NCBI GenBank assembly: GCA_910575555.1
Contig: CAJTFX010000004.1
Span: 124,001 to 188,000, forward strand
Direction: 5' to 3'
From: Lachnospiraceae bacterium
GTDB taxonomy: Bacteria > Bacillota > Clostridia > Lachnospirales > Lachnospiraceae
Length of the DNA: 64,000 nucleotides
Part shown: one piece after another, positions 17,391 to 26,125 of the stretch
How the letters are laid out: the number at the start of each line of letters is the position of its first letter
Position numbering within the stretch: position 1 is the stretch's first letter
Notes under the pieces: generated by a model
Database searches by the model: none
What the model saw: the letters and a program-made list of their open reading frames with translations, nothing else
What the model was told of the DNA's origin: nothing
Translations under genes and position numbers: made by a program

Positions 17391-19397
17391 ATGAAAAATG
17401 AATACAAACATATTTTTGAACCCTTTACCATCAAGCGCATGACCATGAAAAACAGGATTGTCATGATGCCCATGGGAACAAATTACGGTGAGCAGAACGG
17501 CGAAATGAGTTTTCTGCACATTAATTATTATGAACAGCGTGCCAAAGGCGGCACAGGGCTGATTATTGTGGAAAATGCCAGCGTATTTTCCCCGCAGGGT
17601 TCCAATGGAACTACCCAGCTGCGCATTGACCATGACAGTTATATTCCCAGATTGTACAAGCTGTGCGAAACCGTACATAAACACGGCGCCTGCATTGCCA
17701 TTCAGATCAATCACGCAGGCGCTTCCGCACAGGCCCACCGCACCGGAATACAGCCGGTCTCCGCATCCGATATTCCTTCCAAAGAAGGCGGTGAAATTCC
17801 GCGCCCTCTGAACAAAGAAGAAATTCTGGAAATTGTGGAGAAGTACGGAAAAGCAGCAAAACGCGCCCAGACAGCAGGATTTGACGCTGTGGAAATTCAT
17901 GCGGGCCATTCTTATCTGCTGAGCCAGTTCCTCTCACCGCTGACCAACAAACGGACAGATGAATTCGGCGGCTCACCAAAGAACCGCGCCCGTTTTGCCA
18001 GACTGGTTATCGAGGAAGTCCGCAGGCAGGTAGGGCCATTCTTCCCTATTTTCGTCCGGTTAAGCGCCGATGAATTTATGGAAGGCGGAAACACTTTAGA
18101 CGACACTCTGGAATACTTGCAGTACTTTGAAAAAGAAGTGGATGTATTTGACGTATCCGCAGGATTAAACAGCTCCATCCAGTACCAGATTGACGCCAAT
18201 TACCTGGCAGACGGCTGGCGTTCTTATCTGGCAAAAGCTGTAAAAGAGCGTTACAACAAACCCTGCATCACTATGGGAAATATCCGTAACCCCAGAATCG
18301 CAGATGATATCCTGGCCAGGGGAGACGCTGATTTAATCGGTATCGGCCGTGGACTGATTGCTGATCCGGAATGGGTCAACAAAACGGAATTCGGAGATGT
18401 GCAGGACATCCGCAAATGTATTTCCTGCAACATCGGATGCGCCGGACACCGGATCGGCATTAACCGCCCCATCCGCTGCACCATTAATCCCGGCGTAAAC
18501 ACCGGAGAAGATTACAAGAAAAAACGTGTAAAACGGCAATGCAACGTGGTGGTTATCGGCGCAGGCACCGCCGGACTGGAGGCTGCATGCACCGCCGCAG
18601 AAGTGGGCTGCACTACTTTCGTCATTGAGAAAAAATCTTATCTGGGCGGCCTGGCTGCAGAAATTTCCAAAATTCCGGACAAAAACCGCTTGGCAGATTT
18701 TCCCAATTATCTGATTCACCGGGCAGAAAAAATGAAGAACCTGTTTATCTTCAAAAATACAGAAGCCACCATTGAGCAGATTGAGAGCCTGCACCCTGAC
18801 ATTATCGTCAACGCTACCGGTTCCAGTCCCCTTCTGCCTCCCATTAAGGGACTGCATGATGTAATTGATAAAGAAAATGGAAAAGTTTCTTCTATATTAA
18901 ATATGATAAACCACGTAGTCTCCGGTGACTATCCGAAAGATATGTCCGGCAAAAAAGTCGTTGTCATCGGCGGAGGCGCCGTGGGCCTGGATGTGGTGGA
19001 ATACTTTGCGCCCCGGGGCGCTGATGTGAGCATTGTGGAAATGATGCCCATCATTGGAAACGGTATCGATCCGGTATCCAAAACAGGCACTTTCAACCTG
19101 ATGGAAAAACACGGCGTAAAACAGCTTACCAACACTGCCCTTCTGGAAGTGAAGGAAAGTTCTTTCCTGGTGAAAAATCCTGACGGAAGCGAAGAAGAGC
19201 TTCCCTTTGATTATGGCTTTGTATGCCTTGGAATGCGTGCAAACAATCCTATTCTAAAACAACTGCAGGATAGCTTTGACACTGGAACAACAGAAATTAT
19301 GAATGTGGGAGACAGCGTTCGGGCAAGAAGAATTATTGAAGGCACAGAAGAAGGCCGTAATATTTTAAATGTTCTGGACAAACGGAATTTTATTTAG
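17391..19397 (+). CDS. NADH:flavin oxidoreductase (FMN/4Fe-4S/FAD, 2,4-dienoyl-CoA reductase-like)
   Basis: A 668-aa three-part flavoenzyme. An old-yellow-enzyme TIM barrel (about 5-340) binds FMN and carries the HAGHSYLLSQFLSP motif. A 4Fe-4S site is formed by Cys343, Cys346, Cys350 and Cys363. The C-terminal FAD/NAD domains hold GAGTAG (390-395) and GGGAVG (527-532). This is the architecture of FadH, enoate reductases and BaiCD/BaiH, which reduce alkenes next to carbonyls. It is transcribed away from lysR-aroE-MFS-aroD, and Listeria qui loci carry a similar NADH:flavin oxidoreductase. The substrate is unknown; an enone or dienoate derived from dehydroshikimate is one inference. Confidence 0.93.
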   Translation: MKNEYKHIFEPFTIKRMTMKNRIVMMPMGTNYGEQNGEMSFLHINYYEQRAKGGTGLIIVENASVFSPQGSNGTTQLRIDHDSYIPRLYKLCETVHKHGACIAIQINHAGASAQAHRTGIQPVSASDIPSKEGGEIPRPLNKEEILEIVEKYGKAAKRAQTAGFDAVEIHAGHSYLLSQFLSPLTNKRTDEFGGSPKNRARFARLVIEEVRRQVGPFFPIFVRLSADEFMEGGNTLDDTLEYLQYFEKEVDVFDVSAGLNSSIQYQIDANYLADGWRSYLAKAVKERYNKPCITMGNIRNPRIADDILARGDADLIGIGRGLIADPEWVNKTEFGDVQDIRKCISCNIGCAGHRIGINRPIRCTINPGVNTGEDYKKKRVKRQCNVVVIGAGTAGLEAACTAAEVGCTTFVIEKKSYLGGLAAEISKIPDKNRLADFPNYLIHRAEKMKNLFIFKNTEATIEQIESLHPDIIVNATGSSPLLPPIKGLHDVIDKENGKVSSILNMINHVVSGDYPKDMSGKKVVVIGGGAVGLDVVEYFAPRGADVSIVEMMPIIGNGIDPVSKTGTFNLMEKHGVKQLTNTALLEVKESSFLVKNPDGSEEELPFDYGFVCLGMRANNPILKQLQDSFDTGTTEIMNVGDSVRARRIIEGTEEGRNILNVLDKRNFI

Positions 19398-19421
19398 AAG
19401 TTCTAATTGGAACTGACGCCG

Positions 19422-19470
19422 CAGAAGCTCTCTGCAATTGCCCCTTGGCAAAAACTGCAGAGAGCTTCTG
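19422..19470. terminator. Bidirectional terminator between convergent genes
   Basis: Perfect 15-bp arms CAGAAGCTCTCTGCA and TGCAGAGAGCTTCTG with a 19-nt loop lie between the oxidoreductase (plus) and the chorismate mutase-shikimate kinase gene (minus). A T-rich stretch follows on the plus strand. Confidence 0.75.
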
Positions 19471-19502
19471 TTTCTGTTGTCTTAAAGCAGTTTTGCAGCG
19501 CC

Positions 19503-20291
19503 TTACCGCTTTTCATCCAGTTCCATCAGACGCTGCACCAGCTCCTCACAGATTTCCAGTTCATTCTTCCCGTCTGTCTCTATAATCACATCCGCAGCGG
19601 TCTCATATTTTACCCTTCTTTTTTCCATCAGTTCGGTAATAAAAGAAACGTTTTTGTTATTTTCCAGCAGCGGCCTGTCGTGGCTGTCTTTGACCCGGTG
19701 ATAAATCGTTTCCGGGCTTGCCGTTAAGAGCACCACTCTTCCGTTTTTCTTCATCTCAGCCACATTTTTTTCCCGCATCGGCGTTCCGCCGCCGCATGAA
19801 ATTACCACATTATTCCTGGACTGCATTTCCACCAGAAGGTTTGTTTCCAGGTTGCGGAAATACTCTTCCCCATATACTGCGAAAATATCTGAAATGCTCA
19901 TGCCTTCCCGCTGGGAAATAATCTGATCCATCTCCACAGCGTCCATGGCAAACATGGTGCTCAGATAATCGGATATGGTGGATTTGCCGCTTCCCATAAA
20001 CCCAATCAGGACAATATTGTAATGGAACAAATGTCTGGCCTGGATTTTCTTACTGTTATAAGTAATGCGGTGAAAAATATCCAAAATTTCTTTGGCATGT
20101 CTTTTCCCTTCCAGTTCCTGTTCCAGTTTCTGATTCTGCCGTTTTTCCTGCTCCGGCTGAATAATCTGCATATTATGGGATTCTTTATATTTCATAATAT
20201 CTTCTACAATGGCATTTCTTTTCAAAAGACATTCCAGAATCTGCTCATCGCATACTGACAGCCTGACGCGCAACTCATCTAAATGATTCAT
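19503..20291 (-). CDS. aroK: Bifunctional chorismate mutase (AroQ type) - shikimate kinase
   Basis: A 262-aa fusion. Residues 1 to about 85 form a three-helix AroQ-type chorismate mutase (MNHLDELRVRLSVCDEQILE, KRNAIVEDIMKYK). Residues about 92-262 are shikimate kinase with Walker A GFMGSGKST (97-105), VEMDQII, FRNLE and SCGGGT. It would catalyse shikimate phosphorylation and chorismate to prephenate, two non-adjacent steps of aromatic amino acid synthesis. The ATG at 20291 has GGAGGAAGTC upstream; an ATG 12 nt earlier is possible. It lies back to back with DAHP synthase, so the pair looks biosynthetic and distinct from the qui-like genes. Confidence 0.92.
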   Translation of the reverse strand: MNHLDELRVRLSVCDEQILECLLKRNAIVEDIMKYKESHNMQIIQPEQEKRQNQKLEQELEGKRHAKEILDIFHRITYNSKKIQARHLFHYNIVLIGFMGSGKSTISDYLSTMFAMDAVEMDQIISQREGMSISDIFAVYGEEYFRNLETNLLVEMQSRNNVVISCGGGTPMREKNVAEMKKNGRVVLLTASPETIYHRVKDSHDRPLLENNKNVSFITELMEKRRVKYETAADVIIETDGKNELEICEELVQRLMELDEKR

Positions 20292-20426
20292 GACTTCCTC
20301 CATTCGTATTCCTTTTCCTCACCTCTGAAAACAACAGACTCATTATAGCAATTCCCCCTTTGTATTGCAATAACAAAATGTAAAAGTCCAGTTCTGCCGG
20401 GAAGGTTTGATATTTGGATACAGACA

Positions 20427-20455
20427 TTGACAGATTTTCGATTATCTATTAAGAT
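20427..20455 (+). promoter_or_regulatory. SigA-type promoter for DAHP synthase
   Basis: TTGACA (20427-20432), 17-nt spacer, TAAGAT (20450-20455), 35 nt before the chosen start. The perfect -35 and spacing make it convincing. No T-box or leader structure fits in the short leader. Confidence 0.75.
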
Positions 20456-20490
20456 ATTTCGTGGGATTATTGTATAAGGAGATGATGACT

Positions 20491-21522
20491 ATGAGTTTTA
20501 CATTTTTAAAACAGCTTCCAACCCCGGAAGAAATCAAACAGGAATATGCCTTATCACCCTCTGCGATTCAGACGAAAGCAGAACGGGACAGGCTTGTCAA
20601 AGATATCATTACCGGTCAGTCCGACAAATTCCTTGTGATTATAGGCCCCTGCTCTGCCGACAATGAGGACGCCGTCTGCGATTATATCAGCCGGCTCAGT
20701 AAAGTCCAGGAACAGGTGGCTGACCGCCTGGTGATTGTTCCCCGCATTTACACCAATAAACCCCGTACCACGGGAGAAGGATACAAAGGCATCGCCCATC
20801 AGCCAGACCCGGAAAAACGGCCGGATATGCTTGCCGGGCTGATTGCCATGCGCAAAATGCATATCCGTGCATTGGAAGAAAGCGGCCTTTCCTCTGCAGA
20901 CGAAATGCTCTATCCGGAAAACTGGCCCTATGTGGAAGATTTGCTGTCTTATGTTGCCATCGGCGCCCGTTCTGTGGAAGATCAGCATCACCGTCTGACT
21001 GTCAGCGGTTTTGACGTGCCTGCCGGCATGAAAAATCCCACCAGCGGAGACTATTCCGTTATGCTGAATTCCGTATATGCCGGTCAGCATCCCCATCATT
21101 TTGTGTTCCGGGGATATGAAGTCAGCACCACTGGAAATCCGCTGACCCATGTAGTGCTGCGGGGCGCTGTAAATAAACGGGGCGTCTGTATCCCCAACTA
21201 TCACTATGAGGATTTGGAACTGCTGATCCAGATGTACGATAAAATGGATTTGGTAAATCCGGCCGCCATTATTGACGCCAACCACTCCAACTCCAACAAG
21301 CAATACGAACAGCAGATACGTATTGTAAAAGAAATTATGCATAACCGCAAAATCTCACCGGAACTGAAAAAACTGGTAAAGGGAGTTATGATTGAAAGCT
21401 ATCTGGAAGCAGGATGCCAGAAAGTCGGAGAACATGTTTATGGAAAATCCATTACCGACCCCTGCCTTGGATGGCAGGAATCGGAAGAATTGATTTATCA
21501 GATTGCTGAAATGAACCAATAA
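20491..21522 (+). CDS. aroF: 3-deoxy-7-phosphoheptulonate synthase (type I, AroFGH)
   Basis: A 343-aa type I-alpha DAHP synthase joining phosphoenolpyruvate and erythrose-4-phosphate, the entry to the shikimate pathway. Landmarks: IGPCSADNEDAV, PRIYTNKPRTTGEGYKG, the metal-binding H in DANHSNSNK and GVMIESYLEAGCQ. ATG at 20491 follows AAGGAG with a 9-nt gap; the upstream in-frame ATG at 20461 has no ribosome binding site. The gene is convergent with xerD, separated by only 8 nt. Feedback specificity cannot be read from motifs with confidence. Confidence 0.95.
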   Translation: MSFTFLKQLPTPEEIKQEYALSPSAIQTKAERDRLVKDIITGQSDKFLVIIGPCSADNEDAVCDYISRLSKVQEQVADRLVIVPRIYTNKPRTTGEGYKGIAHQPDPEKRPDMLAGLIAMRKMHIRALEESGLSSADEMLYPENWPYVEDLLSYVAIGARSVEDQHHRLTVSGFDVPAGMKNPTSGDYSVMLNSVYAGQHPHHFVFRGYEVSTTGNPLTHVVLRGAVNKRGVCIPNYHYEDLELLIQMYDKMDLVNPAAIIDANHSNSNKQYEQQIRIVKEIMHNRKISPELKKLVKGVMIESYLEAGCQKVGEHVYGKSITDPCLGWQESEELIYQIAEMNQ

Positions 21523-21530
21523 GAGATGTT

Positions 21531-22412
21531 CTAACTCCTCGGATGGGTTCTGGCATAAACCTCCCGCACGCGGCTTTTAGTCATTTGCGCATACATCTGA
21601 GTGGTTGAAATATCTGAATGCCCCAGCATCTCCTTCACAGAATGGAGATCTGCGCCGTTGCTTACCAGATGAACGGCAAAGGAATGCCGCAGGGTATGGG
21701 GCGTCAGCTCTCTGGTAATCCCGGCTTTTCTGCCGTAGGCTTTCACCAGTTTCCAGAAGCCCTGACGGCTCATGGCCTGGCCGGAGCAATTGGTAAACAG
21801 GCAGGAGTTGTCTTTATCTGTCATAACGGGACGCCCCTCTTCCAGATACAGCTCCAAAGCCTCCTTTGCCACCGTTCCAAAGGGAACAATCCGCTCTTTC
21901 ATTCCCTCCCGGCAGACAATGTATTCCATCTGGAGATTTACATCCGATACTTTCAGGGAAATCAATTCCGATACCCGGATTCCTGTGGCATACAGAAGCT
22001 CTAACATGGCGCTGTCTCTCAGTTCCTTGGGCGTTTTGCCTTTTGCTTCTTCCAGTAACCGGCTGGTCTCTTCTTTCGTCAGAATCATCGGCGCTTTTTT
22101 CTCCACCTTCGGCGCCTTTAACTCCTCTGCCGCATCTGTGTCTGCCAGTCCTTCCTTCTGCAGATAATGAAAAAATGCTTTCAGGGCCGCAATACTCCTG
22201 GAAATGGTGGACGGTTTCCTGCCCTGCTTCTCCTGAAATAAAATATAGGAATTCAGCATAATCCCTGTGATCTGATTTACCTCTTCAATTCCCTGTTCCA
22301 TGAAATACTGATTCATCTTCTTCAAGTCCCGTTCATAAGAAACCACTGTATTGTAAGAAGTTTTCCGAACCTCTTCCATATATTGAACGAACTTTTGAAT
22401 CTCACACGTCAT
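21531..22412 (-). CDS. xerD: Tyrosine recombinase XerD
   Basis: A 293-aa site-specific tyrosine recombinase, probably resolving chromosome dimers at dif. It has an N-terminal SAM-like core-binding domain (about 1-95) and a catalytic domain with Arg146 (YATGIRVSEL), HTLRH giving His239 and Arg242, His265 (LGHSDIS) and nucleophile Tyr274 (TTQMY). The ATG follows GAGGTAGTAAATT. It sits beside spoIIM, as in many Clostridia and Bacilli, and no att-like repeats or phage genes flank it, so a housekeeping Xer protein is favoured over a mobile-element integrase. Confidence 0.92.
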   Translation of the reverse strand: MTCEIQKFVQYMEEVRKTSYNTVVSYERDLKKMNQYFMEQGIEEVNQITGIMLNSYILFQEKQGRKPSTISRSIAALKAFFHYLQKEGLADTDAAEELKAPKVEKKAPMILTKEETSRLLEEAKGKTPKELRDSAMLELLYATGIRVSELISLKVSDVNLQMEYIVCREGMKERIVPFGTVAKEALELYLEEGRPVMTDKDNSCLFTNCSGQAMSRQGFWKLVKAYGRKAGITRELTPHTLRHSFAVHLVSNGADLHSVKEMLGHSDISTTQMYAQMTKSRVREVYARTHPRS

Positions 22413-22428
22413 AATTTACTACCTCATT

Positions 22429-23061
22429 TTAGAAAATTTTTAATATATTTTTTAAAATCATCGGATTCACATAGCTTTCCAGAAAAATCCCGGCAGCAAA
22501 CACCAATAGCAGAACAGCAAAAGATATTCCCCCCATTCCGTATACCAGCTTACGATCCATGATTTCTCTCCCTTCCCCGGCGGAACGCCGCCGAAGAAAA
22601 ACTGCCACATAACAATAAGATACATAAACAGCAAGATAAAAGAGATACTGCGGAAACAGGCCGCCCAAAACCAACACAATACCTTTTATCCCATATTTGG
22701 CAATTCCTGTGGAAAGCATAAATCCCACGGAAAATCCCTGCCACCCCAGGACAAGAATCCCGCCGAAAATTCCAAAAGACGTAAAAACCAGAGCAAACAG
22801 CAAAAGCAGCAAAGGCATCCGCTCTCCCACAATATAGAAAAACAGATTTTGCCCGTCCACCCTGGCATACTGAAATTTTTCTATAAAATAGTCATTCAGT
22901 ACCCCTGCATTGGAAACCGCTTCCCTTCCCATCAGATTTGCCGCAAAAATACCTGCAACAAATGAAATCAGAAGAAACGCCTTCATGATCTTCACCCAGA
23001 GAGGTTGGGTTCTGGCCCCATCGCTTTTCTGCTTCCAGGAAAAACGCAACATTTTTTTCAT
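22429..23061 (-). CDS. spoIIM: Stage II sporulation protein M
   Basis: A 210-aa membrane protein with about five predicted helices, a member of the SpoIID-M-P engulfment machinery that remodels septal peptidoglycan. Family segments: FLLISFVAGIFAANLMG, GGILVLGWQGFSVGFMLST and FPQYLFYLAVYVSYCYVAVF. The last helix LLLVFAAGIFLESYVNPMIL matches the C-terminal SpoIIM signature. Its ribosome binding site is weak (GAGAAGTCT). It lies 16 nt upstream of xerD on the same strand. Confidence 0.92.
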   Translation of the reverse strand: MKKMLRFSWKQKSDGARTQPLWVKIMKAFLLISFVAGIFAANLMGREAVSNAGVLNDYFIEKFQYARVDGQNLFFYIVGERMPLLLLLFALVFTSFGIFGGILVLGWQGFSVGFMLSTGIAKYGIKGIVLVLGGLFPQYLFYLAVYVSYCYVAVFLRRRSAGEGREIMDRKLVYGMGGISFAVLLLVFAAGIFLESYVNPMILKNILKIF

Positions 23062-23111
23062 AGACTTCTCATTCTTTTTTCTTAAATCTTATGCAAGTCC
23101 ATGGAAAAAAA

Positions 23112-23654
23112 TTAACTGTATTTGTTCTTATATGCCATAATCGCCGCTACCGTCTTAGCGTCCTGTATCACGCCCTGGTAAATCAGCGTACACAATTCTT
23201 CTAGCGTATAAGGCTCCAAATCAATAAATTCCCCTTCATCCAAATGCTGATGGGAGGGAATCAGCTCCCGGGCTGCATATACGTCCACCAGTTCATTGCA
23301 GAAAGCAACCGTGGTACGCAGCGAAATCAGAAATTCCAGATTCTCGCACCGATACCCTGTCTCTTCCTCCAGTTCCCGGGCTGCGCACTCAATGGTGGGT
23401 TCTGTCTTGGAATCTCTTGCCCCGGCAGGGATTTCCAGGGTAAACCGATCCAGGGCATTGCGGTACTGACGAACCATCAGAATCCTTCCGTCTGCCATTA
23501 CAGGCACCACTGCCGCAGCTCCCTTTCTGTGCTCCACATAATCCCATTTTTCTATTTTACCGTCCGGAAGTTCCATATAATCCGAATAGATATCCAAAAT
23601 CGCTCCTTCATGCTCCAACACTCTTTTGGTTCTTTTAATTAATGGCTGTTTCAT
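23112..23654 (-). CDS. Nudix hydrolase, ADP-ribose pyrophosphatase type
   Basis: A 180-aa Nudix enzyme. The Nudix box spans residues 78-100, with Gly78, the REL core and EETG, and chelates Mg. The preceding strand FTLEIPAGARD is typical of ADP-ribose diphosphatases (NudF/YqkG), which split ADP-ribose to AMP and ribose-5-phosphate. The ATG at 23654 is supported by GGGAGGATACAAGT. A 45-codon upstream extension runs through the rny terminator hairpin and lacks a ribosome binding site, so it is rejected. Neighbouring spoIIM-xerD follow in the same direction. Confidence 0.9.
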   Translation of the reverse strand: MKQPLIKRTKRVLEHEGAILDIYSDYMELPDGKIEKWDYVEHRKGAAAVVPVMADGRILMVRQYRNALDRFTLEIPAGARDSKTEPTIECAARELEEETGYRCENLEFLISLRTTVAFCNELVDVYAARELIPSHQHLDEGEFIDLEPYTLEELCTLIYQGVIQDAKTVAAIMAYKNKYS

Positions 23655-23700
23655 ACTTGTATCCTCCCAAGCCGTTTCCATGACTTTTCTGCAATTCAAA

Positions 23701-23726
23701 GACCGCCAACAAACTGTTGACGGCCT
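23701..23726 (-). terminator. Probable terminator after rny
   Basis: Minus strand: a stem GGCCGTCAACA / TGTTGGCGGTC with a 3-nt loop is followed by TTTG. It lies between rny (ends 23793) and the Nudix gene. Confidence 0.55.
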
Positions 23727-23792
23727 GATAATTCTGGCATATGGGATCATCTTCCATTGAAAGATTGTCCACTTCCCCAAATTGTGCAACCT

Positions 23793-25340
23793 CTACTTAG
23801 CGTAATCTGTCACACGAGACTCACGAATTACATTCACTTTAATCTGACCCGGATATTCCAGTTCATTCTCAATCTGTTTTGAAATATCACGCGCCAACAA
23901 TACCATATCAGCATCAGTAATCTGATCAGGAACTACCATAATTCGAATCTCTCTACCTGCCTGAATAGCAAAAGACTTATCAACACCCTTAAAACCATTA
24001 GCAATATCTTCTAACTGTTTCAATCTGTTTGAATATGTTTCCAATGTTTCTCTTCTTGCCCCCGGTCTTGCTGCCGAAATTGCATCAGCGGCCTGTACCA
24101 GACACGCAATCAAAGATTCTGCTTCCACGTCTCCGTGATGTGCTTCCACTGCATTAACTATGGTGGGACTCTCTTTGTACTTTCTGCACAAATCCACACC
24201 AATCTGAATATGTGAGCCTTCCATTTCATGGTCAACAGATTTACCGATATCGTGAAGCAGGCCAGCCCGTTTCGCCACCCTCACATCCACGCCAAGTTCT
24301 GCTGCCAGTAACCCGGAAAGCTGGGCTACTTCAATCGAATGTTTCAGAGCATTCTGCCCATAGCTTGTACGGAACTTCATCTTACCAAGCAAACGCACAA
24401 GTTCCGGATGAATTCCATGCACTCCGACTTCCAGCGTAGCTGCCTCGCCTTCTTCCCGAATCATGGTCTCCACTTCCTTCTGGGCTTTCTCAACCATCTC
24501 TTCAATTCTTGCAGGATGGATTCGTCCATCCACAATCAGTTTCTCCAAAGCAATACGGGCAACCTCCCGCCGAACCGGATCGAAACCGGAAAGAATCACT
24601 GCTTCCGGCGTGTCGTCGATAATCAAATCCACTCCCGTCATTGTCTCCAATGTCCGGATATTTCTTCCTTCCCGACCGATAATCCGACCTTTCATTTCGT
24701 CATTGGGAAGCTGAACTACCGATATCGTAGTCTCGGCCACATGATCTGCCGCGCATTTCTGAATGGCAGTCACCACATACTCTCTTGCCTTCTTCCCAGC
24801 TTCTTCCTTTGCTTTGATTTCCATTTCTTTGATTAATTTTGCAGTATCAAGCTTTACATCATCTTCAACCATTTTTAAAAGATAATCTTTTGCCTGTTCA
24901 GAGGTTAATCCAGAGATTCTCTCCAGTTCCTGTACGCGCTCTTCGTGTAGTCTGGAAACTTCCGCTTTTTGTCTGTTAATTTCTTCTTCCTTCGCTGCAA
25001 ACCCGGATTCCTTCTTTTCAATTGCTTCCAGCTTTCTATCCAGATTTTCTTCCTTCTGAATAATCCGCCGTTCATTGCGCTGAATCTCATTTCTGCGTTC
25101 TTTGATTTCTTTATCAAGATCATTCTTGGTCCGGATGGACTCTTCCTTGATTTCCAGCAAAGATTCGCGCTTCTTGGTCTCCGCAGTCTTGACAGCTTCA
25201 TCTATGATTTCCCTTGCCTTCTCCTCTGCACTTCCAATCTTGGATTCAAACACGCGTCTGCGGTATTCCAGAGTGCAGAAGTAGGTAACGGGTACTGCAA
25301 GAATTAACGTGACTACTACAGCGATTAAAATTTGCGACAC
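23793..25340 (-). CDS. rny: Ribonuclease Y
   Basis: A 515-aa membrane-anchored endoribonuclease that initiates mRNA decay. An N-terminal membrane helix (about 3-20) is followed by a long charged coiled coil (about 30-190), a KH domain ([17 protein letters not shown]) and an HD phosphohydrolase domain with [17 protein letters not shown]. The start codon is GTG preceded by AAGGAGGTGCTCCT, where GGAG and CTCC could pair locally and dampen initiation. It has its own promoter at 25460-25488 within the end of recX. Confidence 0.97.
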   Translation of the reverse strand: MSQILIAVVVTLILAVPVTYFCTLEYRRRVFESKIGSAEEKAREIIDEAVKTAETKKRESLLEIKEESIRTKNDLDKEIKERRNEIQRNERRIIQKEENLDRKLEAIEKKESGFAAKEEEINRQKAEVSRLHEERVQELERISGLTSEQAKDYLLKMVEDDVKLDTAKLIKEMEIKAKEEAGKKAREYVVTAIQKCAADHVAETTISVVQLPNDEMKGRIIGREGRNIRTLETMTGVDLIIDDTPEAVILSGFDPVRREVARIALEKLIVDGRIHPARIEEMVEKAQKEVETMIREEGEAATLEVGVHGIHPELVRLLGKMKFRTSYGQNALKHSIEVAQLSGLLAAELGVDVRVAKRAGLLHDIGKSVDHEMEGSHIQIGVDLCRKYKESPTIVNAVEAHHGDVEAESLIACLVQAADAISAARPGARRETLETYSNRLKQLEDIANGFKGVDKSFAIQAGREIRIMVVPDQITDADMVLLARDISKQIENELEYPGQIKVNVIRESRVTDYAK

Positions 25341-25459
25341 AGGAGCACCTCCTTATTAAGTTTTCATTGTACATATAGCAAACTTTCATCTCTAATATGT
25401 CATATACAATAAATTACAGTGTTGGTCCGCAATCTATGAACATGAATTACAACATATTG

Positions 25460-25488
25460 ATTTTATACTTTTTTCCGCTTTATGTCAA
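25460..25488 (-). promoter_or_regulatory. SigA-type promoter for rny
   Basis: Minus strand TTGACA (25488-25483), 17-nt spacer, TAAAAT (25465-25460); TATAAA two bases earlier is an alternative -10. The -35 overlaps the recX stop. The leader would be about 110 nt. Confidence 0.65.
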
Positions 25489-26085
25489 GTAGTCTAATAC
25501 ATGCAAAATATCATCTGACTGAAAACCTTTCCTCATCAGGAACTGGTACATCCTCTGTTTTTCCTTTAAATCCGCCGTTTGGGCAGAGTAATGCTTTTTT
25601 TCCACCCATTTTAAAATCAATTCCTGTTCATTTTCTCTCTGACATTCTTCCTCCAGCGCCTGCTCTGCCAGTTCTCTGTCAATTCCTTTCGCCATCAGTT
25701 CCATCTGTATCTTTCTGCGGCTTTTTTTCTCCCTCTGATTCCTGACATAATTCTCTGCATACCGGCTGTCATCCAGATAATGATACCCCTTGACATAAGC
25801 CACGGCATCTTCAATAATCTCTTCCGGATAAAAGCCCTGGCGCAGCTTCTCCCTGATCTGGGCCTCTGTCCGATCCATCTTTTCCAACAGATGCATCGTC
25901 CTTCTTCTGGCTCTCTTCTTCAAAATCTCACTGCAGATTTCCTCATACTGTCCGTCGGAAAGCTCCGCCCCTTCCTCCAGAGAATATCGTCTCACTTCTC
26001 CCCGGTACAGGACAAAGCTTCTTCCGTCCTCCAAAAAAATACGCATGCGTTTCTTATCAAGCCCGCTTATCTGCATCACCTGCAT
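25480..26085 (-). CDS. recX: Regulatory protein RecX
   Basis: A 201-aa helical RecX that limits RecA filament growth. Typical segments include ALHLLEKMDRTEAQIREKL-like sequence (MHLLEKMDRTEAQIREKLRQ), VKGYHYLDDSRYAENYV and MRKGFQSDDILHVLDYL at the end. The N-terminal extension with FVLYRGEVRRYSLEEG is usual for Clostridia. It lies 40 nt downstream of recA, matching the common recA-recX operon and hence likely SOS control. GGAGA is 8 nt before the ATG. Confidence 0.92.
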   Translation of the reverse strand: MQVMQISGLDKKRMRIFLEDGRSFVLYRGEVRRYSLEEGAELSDGQYEEICSEILKKRARRRTMHLLEKMDRTEAQIREKLRQGFYPEEIIEDAVAYVKGYHYLDDSRYAENYVRNQREKKSRRKIQMELMAKGIDRELAEQALEEECQRENEQELILKWVEKKHYSAQTADLKEKQRMYQFLMRKGFQSDDILHVLDYLT

Positions 26086-26125
26086 TCTGATTCTCTCCTG
26101 ATTCCCTTATGCTGCCGTTCTTCCC

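Noticed and set aside
17094-17909. Upstream in-frame extension of the LysR gene giving 567 aa
   Set aside because: It runs antisense through the oxidoreductase gene and its promoter. The LysR helix-turn-helix alignment fixes the start at 17093.
19422-19470. Inverted repeat as an insertion-sequence end
   Set aside because: Position between convergent genes, with a T-rich tail and no transposase, fits a terminator better.
20554-21342. Minus-strand open frame of 262 codons opposite DAHP synthase
   Set aside because: Shadow of the conserved plus-strand gene; composition is typical of antisense frames.
21531-22412. Tyrosine recombinase as integrase of a mobile element
   Set aside because: Neighbours are spoIIM and aromatic biosynthesis genes, the protein matches XerD size and motifs, and no att repeats or phage genes are nearby.
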